Assembly: GCA_015493215.1 (NCBI GenBank)
Contig: WGDP01000019.1
Coordinates: forward strand, 1 to 39,564
Source of the DNA: Bacteroidales bacterium
GTDB lineage: Bacteria > Bacteroidota > Bacteroidia > Bacteroidales > F082
Direction: 5' to 3'
DNA length: 39,564 nucleotides
Shown here: positions 1-8,233 of the stretch, in pieces
Layout: every line of letters begins with the position of its first letter
Numbering within the stretch: position 1 is the stretch's first letter
Notes under the pieces: generated by a model
Database searches by the model: none
What the model saw: only the letters and a program-made list of their open reading frames with translations
What the model was told of the DNA's origin: nothing
Translations under genes and position numbers: made by a program

Positions 1-92
1 AATAATTTTTTCATGGTAATAAACTTTGGTGAATACAATATTATACCGCATACCAAAGCATTTACCCTAATTTGGAATTGATTTATTTACAC

Positions 93-1058
93 CTATAAAT
101 ACGCCCCTCCGGCCAAATAATTCCGCACATAATCGTCCACCCCGTTTTCCAAAGCGGTAAAAGGTTTTTTATATCCGGCGGCAAGTAGTTTCGACATGTC
201 GGCCTGCGTAAAATACTGATACTTATCGCGTATGTCAACAGGCGTGTCGATAAACTCAATAACCGGTTGCCTGTCAAGCGCCTCAAAGGTGCTGTTGGCC
301 AAATCGATAAAGGTGCGTGCCCTGCCGGTACCAAGGTTATACAATCCCGAAGCCGGCCGCTTATTCATTAAAAAAATGATAACATCTGCAACATCCTTTA
401 CATAAACAAAATCACGCAGTTGTTCACCGTCTTTAAAGTCGGGATTGTGCGACTTAAACAGTTTCACCTTGCCGGTATTTTGAATTTGGTGAAAAGCATG
501 AAAAATAACCGATGCCATTCTTCCCTTGTGAAATTCGTTGGGGCCATACACATTAAAAAATTTCAGCCCGGCCCAAAAAGGCGGTTCTGTTTTTTGTTTC
601 AAAGCCCATTTGTCAAATTCATTTTTCGACTCGCCGTAGGGATTTAACGGCTTCAGTTTTTCAACCACCTCATGGTTGTCAACGTAACCAAACTCTCCCA
701 TCCCGTAAGTAGCCGCCGAAGAGGCATAAATTAACGGTATTTCATAACGGGCACAGCGGGTCCAAATCTCTTTTGTGTAATTAAGGTTTAGCTTGTCAAA
801 AACGGTTTTGTCAAATTCTGTGGTGTCGGTACGGGCGCCAATGTGGAGCACAAAGTCAACTTCCTCGTGGTTGTTGTCTAACCAGTTAAAGAAGTTGTTA
901 CGATGAACTTTTTCAGTGAAAACTTTGTTTTCAAGATTCTTCTTTTTTTCAGATTTGGTAAAATCATCCACCAACACTAAATCGGTTAAACCGTCGTGGT
1001 TCAAACGTCCTGTTAATACACTGCCAATAAAACCTGCAGCTCCTGTTACAACTATCAT
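93..1058 (-). CDS. hldD: ADP-L-glycero-D-manno-heptose 6-epimerase
   Basis: This cytoplasmic short-chain dehydrogenase/reductase-type epimerase converts ADP-D-glycero-D-manno-heptose to the L-glycero form used to build the LPS inner core. The 321-aa protein opens with the NAD(P)-binding glycine motif TGAAGFIG at residues 5-12. It has a YASSAATYG segment at 111-119 and the catalytic pair Y141/K145 in YGESK, almost the same numbering as the E. coli enzyme (Y140/K144). I chose the ATG at 1056-1058 because the Rossmann strand MIVVTG starts there; an upstream in-frame alternative would add 21 residues of no recognisable domain. A TATTTTTG box lies 14 nt upstream. No other heptose gene is in the window, and the gene is divergent from the protease at 1240. 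The family assignment is secure. Confidence 0.95.
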   Translation of the reverse strand: MIVVTGAAGFIGSVLTGRLNHDGLTDLVLVDDFTKSEKKKNLENKVFTEKVHRNNFFNWLDNNHEEVDFVLHIGARTDTTEFDKTVFDKLNLNYTKEIWTRCARYEIPLIYASSAATYGMGEFGYVDNHEVVEKLKPLNPYGESKNEFDKWALKQKTEPPFWAGLKFFNVYGPNEFHKGRMASVIFHAFHQIQNTGKVKLFKSHNPDFKDGEQLRDFVYVKDVADVIIFLMNKRPASGLYNLGTGRARTFIDLANSTFEALDRQPVIEFIDTPVDIRDKYQYFTQADMSKLLAAGYKKPFTALENGVDDYVRNYLAGGAYL

Positions 1059-1072
1059 AATTAAAATTTTGT

Positions 1073-1080
1073 CAAAAATA
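1073..1080 (-). promoter_or_regulatory. Putative -7 box of the hldD promoter
   Basis: On the minus strand this reads TATTTTTG, a full match to the Bacteroidota -7 motif TAnnTTTG, 14 nt before the hldD start codon. No TTG at the right -33 distance was seen, so only half of the promoter is supported. Confidence 0.4.
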
Positions 1081-1111
1081 GTGAATAATAACGGTAAAAA
1101 ACCATCATTTA

Positions 1112-1142
1112 TTGGCAACACAAAATATAATAATTAACTTTG
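1112..1142 (+). promoter_or_regulatory. Bacteroidota-type promoter of the serine protease
   Basis: TTG at 1112-1114 is followed after 20 nt by TAACTTTG at 1135-1142, which fits the phylum's -33 TTG and -7 TAnnTTTG elements. Transcription would begin near 1149 and leave a leader of about 90 nt before the ATG at 1240. I see no strong hairpin in the leader. Confidence 0.6.
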
Positions 1143-1239
1143 GCACCTTATTAATTATCAGATTGGCTTGTCGGACAGGGGATAAAATGCCAACCTTTTC
1201 GGGCACATTTCTGAAACAAACGAAAATAATTTTTTACCC

Positions 1240-3678
1240 ATGAAGAGATTTACTTTTTTTATTGCAGCAGCGTTAATGATTTTGCTCTCGTTTAGGAGCA
1301 TGGCACAGATTAGCAAGGGAGGCACCCCTCCTTCCATTATGTATCAAATGGATGATGATTTTCCCGTATTGGACTTGCAAAAACCCGATATGGAGTCCAT
1401 TACCGATGAAGACAGGATAAATGATGCCACAGCGGGTGCCAGCCCGCGTAGGATGGGGGTTGCAGTAATTGTTAACAAAAACCTTGCAACCTTTGGTAAG
1501 TGGACAACCCTTCCGGACGGAAGCAAAATGTTAAGAGCCGAACTGCATGTTCCCGATGCTTTGGCCTTGGGTGTTTATTACGACAATTTTTATCTGCCCG
1601 AAGGAACGGAACTTTTTTTGTATAACGCAAACAAGAAACAAATTATTGGAGCCTATACAAGTGACAACAACCCTGAAAGCCACCTGTTTTCAACACAGTT
1701 TATTCAGGGCGACAGGGTTATTCTTGAGTACCATCAGCCCGCCGAAGTAACTGACAAGCCCAATATTCATATTTCGGAACTGGCGTATGCTTACCGTTAT
1801 ATTGATTTTATGTTTGACAACGACAGAGACGGTTCATGGTCGTGTATGATTAATGTGGCCTGCGAAGAGGGCGACAACTGGCAGGATCAAATAAGAGGCG
1901 TTGCCAGAATTTCGCTAAAAATAGGGTTTAACTACTATTGGTGTTCAGGTTCGCTGATTAACAACACCTCCAACGACCGCACCCCTTATTTTCTTACAGC
2001 AGGGCATTGTGGTGAAAACGCTACTGCCAGCGATATGAACCAATGGGTGTTTTATTTTAATTATCAAGCCTCTACCTGTGCCGGCAATTCATCAGGATAC
2101 AACAGTATAACAGGATGCCAGCTTAAAGCCAAAGACCCTACAGCTGCCAGCAACGGTTCCGATTTTTATTTGGTTGAGTTTAACAACTCCATACCAAACA
2201 GCTACAATGTTTATTACAACGGTTGGAACCGTACCAACTCAAATGTTGATGCTGACAGTGGCGTGGGTATTCACCATCCTGCCGGAGACATAAAAAAGAT
2301 TTCAACCTATTTAACACCCATTCAGTCGTCAACCTTTTGGAATGGTTTGCCCACCCACTGGAAAATTATTTGGGGTGAAACCGTAAACGGGCGCTCCATT
2401 ATGCAGGGTGGTTCGTCAGGTTCACCCATATTTGATGAAAACGGACGCATCATGGGCGATTTAACGGGAGGATATACTTCAAACAGTTGTTCCACTCCTT
2501 CGCCTGCCTATTACGGCAAAATATGGTACTCGTGGGATCAGAACGGAAACGGTTCAAGCTTACGGCTAAAGGACTGGCTCGATCCCACCAATACAGGGAT
2601 TGAAAAGCTGTCGGGTGTTTCGTGGCAGGTAATTTTGCCCACTTGCGATTTTGAAGCTGATACTACCACGGTTATGCAGACCGATTCGGTACATTTTACC
2701 GACCTCTCCGGCCCGGGTGTATATATCTGGAGCTGGACTTTTCCGGGCGGAACACCGGATACTTCCAGTGAGCAAAATCCTGTTGTAATGTATAGTGATA
2801 CAGGATATTACGATGTTACTTTGGTGGCAACCAACGGTGACGGCTCCGACACAAAAACAAAAACGGCCTACATTCATGTGGTGCCCATGCCGGTACCTAC
2901 TCCCGATTTTTCATCTGACATCACCATTGTTGCTCCGGGAAATAAGATTCACTTTTATGACGAATCAACCGGTAACCCAACAGCATGGTATTGGGAATTT
3001 GATGGCGGTTCGCCTTCTACTTCTACTCTGCAAAATCCCATTGTAAGATATGGTGCCGAAGGGGTTTACGATGTTAAACTTGTAACCTCAAACAATGGCG
3101 GAAGCGACTCAATTACCAAAGCCGGTTACGTTACCTGTACCTCAACACAGGCTCCTGTTGTTGACTTTGCTGCCGATGACAACACTATTATGGAAGGCGA
3201 ATCGGTTAATTTTACCGATTTATCAACCAATGACCCGGATACATGGACATGGACATTTACAGGAGGAACCCCGGAGACATCTACGGAGCAACACCCTCAA
3301 AACATTGTTTACAACACGGGAGGCAGCTATCCTGTTAAACTGGTGGCTTCCAACATTGGCGGAGCCGACAGTCTGGTAAAAGAGGAGTATATTCATGTTG
3401 ACTGGGTGGGCATTGGCGAGTTTAAAAGCCCTCAGGATTTTCATGTTTTCCCAAATCCAGGAAAAGGTGATTTTGTGATTGAGTTTGCCCGTGCCAATGG
3501 CGAAACGGTATCCATTAACGTGGTTGATGCTTACGGAAAAACCGTAAAGCAAATAACTACTGCCAAAAACGACAAACGCTACAGGCTGAATTTGAAGTCG
3601 CTTAGCAATGGTGTTTATTTTATCAACATCAATGATGGAAATAAAACCGTTTCAAAACAGATTTCAATAGTTAAATAG
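1240..3678 (+). CDS. Secreted trypsin-like serine protease with three PKD domains and T9SS tail
   Basis: This is an 812-aa exported endopeptidase. A signal peptide covers residues 1 to about 22 (hydrophobic core FFIAAALMILLSF, cleavage after MAQ). The S1-type protease domain, most like lysyl endopeptidase relatives, spans about 190-455. Its triad is visible: H256 in TAGHC, D308 in GSDFYLVEF and S393 in GSSGSP. Three PKD-like domains follow at about 469-548, 553-634 and 640-722, each with a W-W/E-F-x-GG core and a paired ASN/TSN-GG strand. Residues about 733-812 form a type IX secretion C-terminal domain (FPNPGKGDF, then LSNGVYFI). The protein should cross the outer membrane by T9SS and be released or anchored. 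The residue preference cannot be read with confidence. Its 3' end overlaps the convergent rsmE by 15 bp. Confidence 0.9.
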   Translation: MKRFTFFIAAALMILLSFRSMAQISKGGTPPSIMYQMDDDFPVLDLQKPDMESITDEDRINDATAGASPRRMGVAVIVNKNLATFGKWTTLPDGSKMLRAELHVPDALALGVYYDNFYLPEGTELFLYNANKKQIIGAYTSDNNPESHLFSTQFIQGDRVILEYHQPAEVTDKPNIHISELAYAYRYIDFMFDNDRDGSWSCMINVACEEGDNWQDQIRGVARISLKIGFNYYWCSGSLINNTSNDRTPYFLTAGHCGENATASDMNQWVFYFNYQASTCAGNSSGYNSITGCQLKAKDPTAASNGSDFYLVEFNNSIPNSYNVYYNGWNRTNSNVDADSGVGIHHPAGDIKKISTYLTPIQSSTFWNGLPTHWKIIWGETVNGRSIMQGGSSGSPIFDENGRIMGDLTGGYTSNSCSTPSPAYYGKIWYSWDQNGNGSSLRLKDWLDPTNTGIEKLSGVSWQVILPTCDFEADTTTVMQTDSVHFTDLSGPGVYIWSWTFPGGTPDTSSEQNPVVMYSDTGYYDVTLVATNGDGSDTKTKTAYIHVVPMPVPTPDFSSDITIVAPGNKIHFYDESTGNPTAWYWEFDGGSPSTSTLQNPIVRYGAEGVYDVKLVTSNNGGSDSITKAGYVTCTSTQAPVVDFAADDNTIMEGESVNFTDLSTNDPDTWTWTFTGGTPETSTEQHPQNIVYNTGGSYPVKLVASNIGGADSLVKEEYIHVDWVGIGEFKSPQDFHVFPNPGKGDFVIEFARANGETVSINVVDAYGKTVKQITTAKNDKRYRLNLKSLSNGVYFININDGNKTVSKQISIVK

Positions 3679-4365
3679 GTTAATTGTATGGCAGGCAGCC
3701 ACGGCTGCTGTTTCGGTGCGTAGGCGCGAAGGGCCGAGTCTGACAGGAACAAAACCATGCTGCTTTGCCATTTCAACCTCTTCGGGGGCAAAATCGCCTT
3801 CGGGTCCGATTAGCACAAATGCATTGTTGCCCGGGTGGTAAGCCTTCGATAATTCAAGGGTAACCTCCTTGTCGATGTAGGCGATAAATTTTTGGCCGTC
3901 GAAGGGTAATGCAATCATCTCTTTAAACTTCATCATACCATGCAGTTGCGGGTGAAACGATTTTAACGACTGTTTTACGGCAGCAGTAATAACCCTGTTT
4001 AGGCGGTCGGTTTTTATTGCTTTTCGTTCCGAATGAAAACTGACAAAGGGAATGATGGTGTCAATGCCTATTTCGGTGGCTTTTTCAAGATACCATTCAA
4101 ACCGGCTGATGTTTTTTGTGGGAGCTACTCCCATTTGCAGCATAAAAGGCCGTTTGTCGGAACCCGCTTCTTTTAGCAGAACCTCCACTTTGCAATGTTT
4201 TGGGCTGTCGTCAATGATGGTACAGGTGTAAATATATCCTTTGCCATCGGTAAAAAAAACCTCATCGCCGGTTCTGTATCTAAAAACACGAATCAGGTGT
4301 TTCGACTCATCTTCTGTAAGCTGGTAATAAGGCGCTGCAATATCAGGTGCGTAAAATAAATTCAT
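3664..4365 (-). CDS. rsmE: 16S rRNA m3U1498 methyltransferase RsmE
   Basis: This SPOUT-family enzyme methylates N3 of U1498 in 16S rRNA using S-adenosylmethionine. The 233-aa product has an N-terminal PUA-like RNA-binding part (about 1-70). The knotted methyltransferase domain carries EKATEIGI near 94-101, IGPEGDF at 186-192 and LGPSRLRTETA at 210-220, which are the RsmE cofactor-site signatures. I chose the ATG at 4363-4365 because the family begins MxLFYxP; an upstream in-frame start would add 11 residues. The stop codon lies inside the 3' end of the convergent protease gene. The gene is divergent from the nitroreductase at 4449. Confidence 0.95.
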   Translation of the reverse strand: MNLFYAPDIAAPYYQLTEDESKHLIRVFRYRTGDEVFFTDGKGYIYTCTIIDDSPKHCKVEVLLKEAGSDKRPFMLQMGVAPTKNISRFEWYLEKATEIGIDTIIPFVSFHSERKAIKTDRLNRVITAAVKQSLKSFHPQLHGMMKFKEMIALPFDGQKFIAYIDKEVTLELSKAYHPGNNAFVLIGPEGDFAPEEVEMAKQHGFVPVRLGPSRLRTETAAVAACHTINLFNY

Positions 4366-4448
4366 TTTGTAAAAATAAATATTTCTTTGAGCAACCATAA
4401 CAGGTAATTTATTTAATTTAGGCGAGAATAAACTAAAACATTACTTTT

Positions 4449-5336
4449 ATGAGCTTTACCATCGACCAACAGCTTTGCATTCAATGTAAATTATGCATCG
4501 AAGTATGCCCCGTTAACCTTATTGAAACAGACCAAGACAACAAGGTCCGGTTTATTGCCAATCGCACGGCTATTTGTATCGGTTGTGGACAGTGCATGGC
4601 TGTATGCAGCACCAAAGCCATTGTTGCCAATAACCTCTCTTACGAAACCGGTTTTGAAGCGCTGCCTGACAAAACAGTGAGCTACAACGACTTTACAGGT
4701 TTTCTTTCATCACGGCGATCGGTCAGGAATTATACCAAAAAACAGGTTCCTGCTGAAATGATGGATAAAATTCTCCATTCGCTTTCTTACGCCCCTTTTG
4801 GTGCCTCTCCTGAAAAGATGCATGTTACAGTAATTAACAACCGGAAAATTATTGAAGACTCGCTTCCTTTTATTGAAAATTTTCTGGACAACATTGTTAA
4901 ATGGGTTGATAACCCCGTTACATCATTTATGATTAGAAAAAAGAAGGGAAACGAAACCTTTAACACCATTAAAAATCACCTGTATCCCATTGCAAAATTT
5001 GATAATTACAAATTAAAGTACGGCGACCGCATTACCCGTGGTGCACCGGCAATGATTATTCTTCATGCCGACAAAGATGCCGAGGAGCACACCAACAACG
5101 CCCTTATTTATGCTACCTATATTACGCTAACTGCCCATTCTTTGGGGTTGGGTGCCAGCATGATTGGTATTGTGCCGGCTGCCGTTAATAAGGTAAAGGA
5201 GGTTCGCGAAGCATATAAAATACCCGGGCATCACGAAGCTGTTATGGCTGTGATTGTGGGATTCCCAAAGGTTCATTATCAACGAGCCATTAAACGTACG
5301 TTGCCCGCTATTCACAACATAACTTCACAGGAATAA
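4449..5336 (+). CDS. Ferredoxin-nitroreductase fusion protein
   Basis: This 295-aa cytoplasmic oxidoreductase has two parts. Residues 1 to about 60 form a 2x[4Fe-4S] ferredoxin domain with cysteines C10, C13, C16, C20 and C43, C46, C49, C53. Residues about 85-280 form a nitroreductase-fold flavin domain, opening with the FMN-contact motif SRRSVRNY. In this family electrons pass from the clusters to FMN, but the physiological substrate of such fusions is usually unknown and is not evident here. The last codons lie inside a 52-bp sequence repeated 990 bp downstream, just before the Fe-S ATPase operon. This suggests that the gene once lay directly upstream of that operon. Confidence 0.88.
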   Translation: MSFTIDQQLCIQCKLCIEVCPVNLIETDQDNKVRFIANRTAICIGCGQCMAVCSTKAIVANNLSYETGFEALPDKTVSYNDFTGFLSSRRSVRNYTKKQVPAEMMDKILHSLSYAPFGASPEKMHVTVINNRKIIEDSLPFIENFLDNIVKWVDNPVTSFMIRKKKGNETFNTIKNHLYPIAKFDNYKLKYGDRITRGAPAMIILHADKDAEEHTNNALIYATYITLTAHSLGLGASMIGIVPAAVNKVKEVREAYKIPGHHEAVMAVIVGFPKVHYQRAIKRTLPAIHNITSQE

Positions 5337-5366
5337 CATCAACACGGCAATTTGTACGAAGCCGCC
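5315..5366. repeat. Left copy of a 52-bp imperfect direct repeat
   Basis: This segment covers the last codons and stop of the nitroreductase plus 30 bp beyond. It aligns without gaps to 6305-6356 with 43 of 52 matching bases by my count. The shared core includes ACAGGAATAACA and ACGAA. The pair brackets the toxin-antitoxin islet. Confidence 0.7.
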
Positions 5367-5565
5367 CAATTGCTAATTTTTATTTTGATGCGATAATTAC
5401 TATAGTGAGATATTGCTAATGTGTTGTGTTTTCAATTAAAAAATCTAGCTTTGTTTTCACATGGAATGCAAGTTATATAAAATCAATATCTTTGCATTAT
5501 GACAAAAAAAGATAAAATATTAGGTGAAATTATTCAGGTTGCTAATCAATTTAGTTAATTAGCAG

Positions 5566-5573
5566 TATATTTG
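5566..5573 (+). promoter_or_regulatory. Putative -7 box of the toxin-antitoxin operon
   Basis: TATATTTG matches TAnnTTTG. A TTG at 5539-5541 lies 24 nt upstream, slightly farther than usual. Transcription would start near 5580, leaving a very short leader before the ATG at 5591. Confidence 0.4.
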
Positions 5574-5590
5574 TATAAATATTTAGAATT

Positions 5591-5827
5591 ATGGACTTAC
5601 AGACACGAAAACTTAACATGATTGAATATTTGATTGGGCTTACAGACGAAAGTGTCTTTAACGTTTTTGAAGAAATTATTAAAGAATCAAAGTCAGGAAG
5701 AACAAATGCCAACAGGCAGTTCACCCGACAAGAATTGATTGAAAGAGCAAAGAAATCTAATCATGATTACCTTGTTGGAAACTTCAAAGACCAAGAACAA
5801 TTGAAGACCGAATCAAAAGATTGGTGA
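5591..5827 (+). CDS. Probable antitoxin of a RelE/ParE-type module
   Basis: This 78-aa, charged, mostly helical protein contains no domain I can name with certainty. It resembles the small addiction-module proteins found directly upstream of RelE/ParE toxins in Bacteroidota: an N-terminal stretch of the type KLNMIEYLIGLTDESV and a charged C-terminal tail that could wrap the toxin. Four bases separate its TGA from the ATG of a RelE/ParE-like reading frame, the usual arrangement of such operons. The surrounding DNA is clearly AT-richer than the neighbouring genes. Because the toxin frame is interrupted, the antitoxin may now be orphaned. Confidence 0.6.
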   Translation: MDLQTRKLNMIEYLIGLTDESVFNVFEEIIKESKSGRTNANRQFTRQELIERAKKSNHDYLVGNFKDQEQLKTESKDW

Positions 5828-5831
5828 TAAT

Positions 5832-6152
5832 ATGAAAATTATTTGGTCAGACTTTGCTTCTGAAACGCTAAAAGATATATTTCAATATCACAAAAAAATT
5901 GCGGGAAAGAAAATTGCACAAAAATTAAATGATAAAATTTTCCGTTCTATATAACAACTCGTTAAATATCCTAATTCAGGACAGGTTGAAGAATCTCTTG
6001 CAGAACTTAATGAAGGCCATAGATACTTAATATCTGTAAATTACAAGATTATTTATAAGAAAGTAGATGAAGGAATATTAATAACTGACATCTTTGACAC
6101 CAGACAAAATCCAATAAAAATAAATGACCCAAAAATAAAGCATGGCAAGTAA
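5832..6152 (+). pseudogene. RelE/ParE-family toxin interrupted by an in-frame stop
   Basis: The frame from the ATG at 5832 reads MKIIWSDFASETLKDIFQYH and continues to a TAA at 5952-5954 (codon 41). Without a frame change it then continues as QLVKYPNSGQVEE, then GHRYLISVNYKIIYK and ILITDIFDTRQNP, ending at 6152. The pieces match the order of a RelE/ParE mRNA-interferase or gyrase-poison fold: the N-terminal helical hairpin, the YPNSG turn, the RYL/YKIIY strands and the terminal F-D-x-R-Q-x-P segment. Full length would be 106 aa. A single CAA-to-TAA transition would explain the stop. The toxin is probably inactive unless the stop is read through or the base is an error. Confidence 0.8.
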
Positions 6153-6304
6153 CAATTAGCGTTCTGATGGCCGAAATGGTTAAACCTGAACGAGAGGTGT
6201 TGACACTTGCCCGACTATGTTATTCAGGCTGATTTGTAGTGCTTTTTAACGTTAAACAGGAAGTAAAAGTAATAGTCTTTACTCTGGCTACCGATTGATT
6301 CATT

Positions 6305-6356
6305 CAACATAACCTAACAGGAATAACACCATCACGGTAAATTGCACGAAGTAGCC
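6305..6356. repeat. Right copy of a 52-bp imperfect direct repeat
   Basis: This is the partner of 5315-5366, 43 of 52 positions identical in a gap-free alignment. Like the left copy it contains CAGGAATAA, which forms the final codons of the nitroreductase there but is not part of a gene here. Confidence 0.7.
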
Positions 6357-6405
6357 ATTTATAAAAATTTTCCTTTCATTTTCATCTCCTTTTCACAAAT
6401 AAATC

Positions 6406-6413
6406 TATTTTTG
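6406..6413 (+). promoter_or_regulatory. Putative -7 box of the Fe-S ATPase operon
   Basis: TATTTTTG matches TAnnTTTG and is followed by GC. It lies 51 nt before the ATG at 6465. No TTG was found at the expected -33 distance. Confidence 0.4.
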
Positions 6414-6464
6414 CATTCTGAACATAAGTTCAATTCAAGTTTTAAAACAACTGACTTAAAAAAG

Positions 6465-7343
6465 ATGCAAATAGCCATTGCAAGCGGAAAAGGAGGAACA
6501 GGAAAAACTACCCTGTCGGTTAATCTGGCGACCCTGTTATCGCAGCAAATTTCTGAAGACATAACCATCTTGTTGGCTGACATGGATGTTGAAGAACCCA
6601 ACTCGGGGCTTTTTTTAAAAGGTGAGCTTTTACGCAGCGAAGTAAAATACAGAATGGTGGCCGACTGGGATGAAAAAAGGTGTACCTTTTGTGAGCGTTG
6701 TGCCAACATTTGCGAATTTAACGCCATAGCTTATTTGGGTATCAGTGTAATGGTTTTTCCCGAATTGTGCCACTCATGTTATGCCTGTTCCGATTTGTGC
6801 CCTGAAGATGCCTTACCGATGATACCGCGAAGGATGGGTGAAACGAAAGAGTACCGGTTAACCGACCGGCTTTATTTTATGGAAAGCAGGCTCGATATTG
6901 GTGTAGAACAGGCTACGCCTTTGATTGAACAAAGCCGAAAGCATATTGAAGAAAGCAGTACTGAAAACACGATTGTCATAATTGATGCTCCTCCCGGTAC
7001 TTCGTGTCCTGTTATTGAGGCTGTTAAAGATGCCGATATTGTATTGCTGGTTACCGAGCCAACCCCCTTTGGTTTGCACGACCTTACGCTAGCCGTTGAC
7101 ACCATGCAGGAACTTAAAAAACCCATTGCTGTGGTAATTAATAAATATGGCATTGGAAACCGGGATGTTGAAAAATATTGCGCTGATAAACAGATTCCTG
7201 TTATTGGAAAGATACCCAATTTAAAAGAGGCTGCCATGATGTATTCAAAGGGAGAGATTCTGGTTGATTCAATTCCCGAAATCAGGAAGGAGATAGCTAA
7301 CATTTATCAAAACATCATCAAACTTACAAAGTCAAATCAATGA
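6465..7343 (+). CDS. MinD/Mrp-superfamily ATPase with inserted 2x[4Fe-4S] domain (first of pair)
   Basis: This 292-aa cytoplasmic P-loop ATPase has a deviant Walker A motif KGGTGKTT at residues 9-16 and a switch region around IIDAPPGTSCP. A ferredoxin-like insertion lies between them with cysteines C73, C76, C79, C83 and C102, C105, C108, C112. The family occurs as adjacent pairs in anaerobes, and an Fe-S cluster carrier or assembly role is inferred rather than proven. The ATG at 6465 is chosen because MQIAIASGKGG is the conserved start; an upstream in-frame start would add 41 unlikely residues. The stop overlaps the next gene's start (ATGA), which implies translational coupling. Confidence 0.88.
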   Translation: MQIAIASGKGGTGKTTLSVNLATLLSQQISEDITILLADMDVEEPNSGLFLKGELLRSEVKYRMVADWDEKRCTFCERCANICEFNAIAYLGISVMVFPELCHSCYACSDLCPEDALPMIPRRMGETKEYRLTDRLYFMESRLDIGVEQATPLIEQSRKHIEESSTENTIVIIDAPPGTSCPVIEAVKDADIVLLVTEPTPFGLHDLTLAVDTMQELKKPIAVVINKYGIGNRDVEKYCADKQIPVIGKIPNLKEAAMMYSKGEILVDSIPEIRKEIANIYQNIIKLTKSNQ

Positions 7344-8221
7344 AAGAAATTGTAGTGCTTTCAGGTAAAGGGGGAACCGGAAAGACCTCTATAACCGCCA
7401 GCTTTGCTGCACTTGGGGCAAAGCAAATGGTGTTGGCCGATTGTGATGTGGATGCAGCTGATATGCATTTGTTAACCGCTCCCGAAACGATCCTTACCGA
7501 GGATTTTTACAGCGGTAAAGAGGCTTTTATTAAAACCGAAGGCTGTGTGCATTGCTACAAATGCATCAAGGCATGTCATTTTGATGCCATTTCGGTAATA
7601 AACGGCGATTTTGTTGTGGATCCCATGGAATGCGAGGGGTGTTCCTACTGTTTTCATGTGTGCCCTACCCGAACAATTGAAATGAATAGCCGTTTGGCAG
7701 GTAAATTTTATGTTTCAAAAACCCGGTTTGGAAACACATTGGTTCATGCCAGACTTGGTATTGCTGCCGATAATTCGGGTAAACTGGTTACCAAAGTTCG
7801 CGAAGAGGCAAAAAAAATTGCTTCTGACCAGCAGTCCGAATATATTCTGGTGGATGCATCACCGGGGATTGGTTGTCCGGTAGTTGCTTCGCTTACAGGG
7901 GCGCACTTTGTGGTGCTTGTTACCGAGCCTACTGTTTCCGGTATTCACGATTTGGAAAGAGTTTACGAAGTAATTGAAAAGCTTAAAATAAAAACAGGTT
8001 GTATCATCAATAAAGTTGATATCAACAAGGAAATGGCAAATAAAACCAAGGATTTCCTAAAAGAAAAAGGAATTCCCTTGTTGGGAGAGTTGCCATACGA
8101 TCATCAATTTACCAAAGCAATTACCATTGGTAAAACCGTGGTTGAATATGATGATGATATTATTAAAGCACTGATTGAAAATAGTTGGAAAAAAGTTAAA
8201 GATTTGGTAGATAAAATTTAA
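7340..8221 (+). CDS. MinD/Mrp-superfamily ATPase with inserted 2x[4Fe-4S] domain (second of pair)
   Basis: This 293-aa paralogue of the preceding gene has Walker A GKGGTGKTS at about residues 9-17. Its ferredoxin insertion has C69, C72, C75, C79 and C98, C101, C104, C108, and the switch region reads VDASPGIGCPV. The two proteins probably form a heterodimer, since MinD-type ATPases dimerise around ATP; this is inference. It overlaps the first ATPase by 4 bp and is followed after 12 nt by the NifX-like gene, so all three should be one transcript. It lacks the extra C-terminal domain of Mrp/ApbC scaffolds. Confidence 0.88.
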   Translation: MKEIVVLSGKGGTGKTSITASFAALGAKQMVLADCDVDAADMHLLTAPETILTEDFYSGKEAFIKTEGCVHCYKCIKACHFDAISVINGDFVVDPMECEGCSYCFHVCPTRTIEMNSRLAGKFYVSKTRFGNTLVHARLGIAADNSGKLVTKVREEAKKIASDQQSEYILVDASPGIGCPVVASLTGAHFVVLVTEPTVSGIHDLERVYEVIEKLKIKTGCIINKVDINKEMANKTKDFLKEKGIPLLGELPYDHQFTKAITIGKTVVEYDDDIIKALIENSWKKVKDLVDKI

Positions 8222-8233
8222 AATTACAGTAAC

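Larger units (their letters stand above)
6153..6464. other. Intergenic stretch between the toxin remnant and the Fe-S ATPase operon
   Basis: No open frame of substance was recognised. It holds about 150 bp of unrecognised sequence after the toxin remnant, then the right copy of the 52-bp repeat (6305-6356), then a pyrimidine-rich stretch and the -7 box at 6406-6413. Confidence 0.6.

Noticed and set aside
5499-5558. A 19-codon open frame (MTKKDKILGEII...) upstream of the antitoxin
   Set aside because: It is too short and has no recognisable domain; the TATCTTTGC just upstream has no properly spaced -33 partner. It may be a gene remnant, but nothing supports expression.
6153-6304. Possible integron attC-like site after the toxin (TAACAATTAGCG)
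   Set aside because: I could not find the matching inverted core needed for an attC fold, and no integrase or second cassette is present.
6872-7303. A 143-codon minus-strand open frame inside the first Fe-S ATPase gene
   Set aside because: It is a shadow of a conserved plus-strand gene with no recognisable domain.
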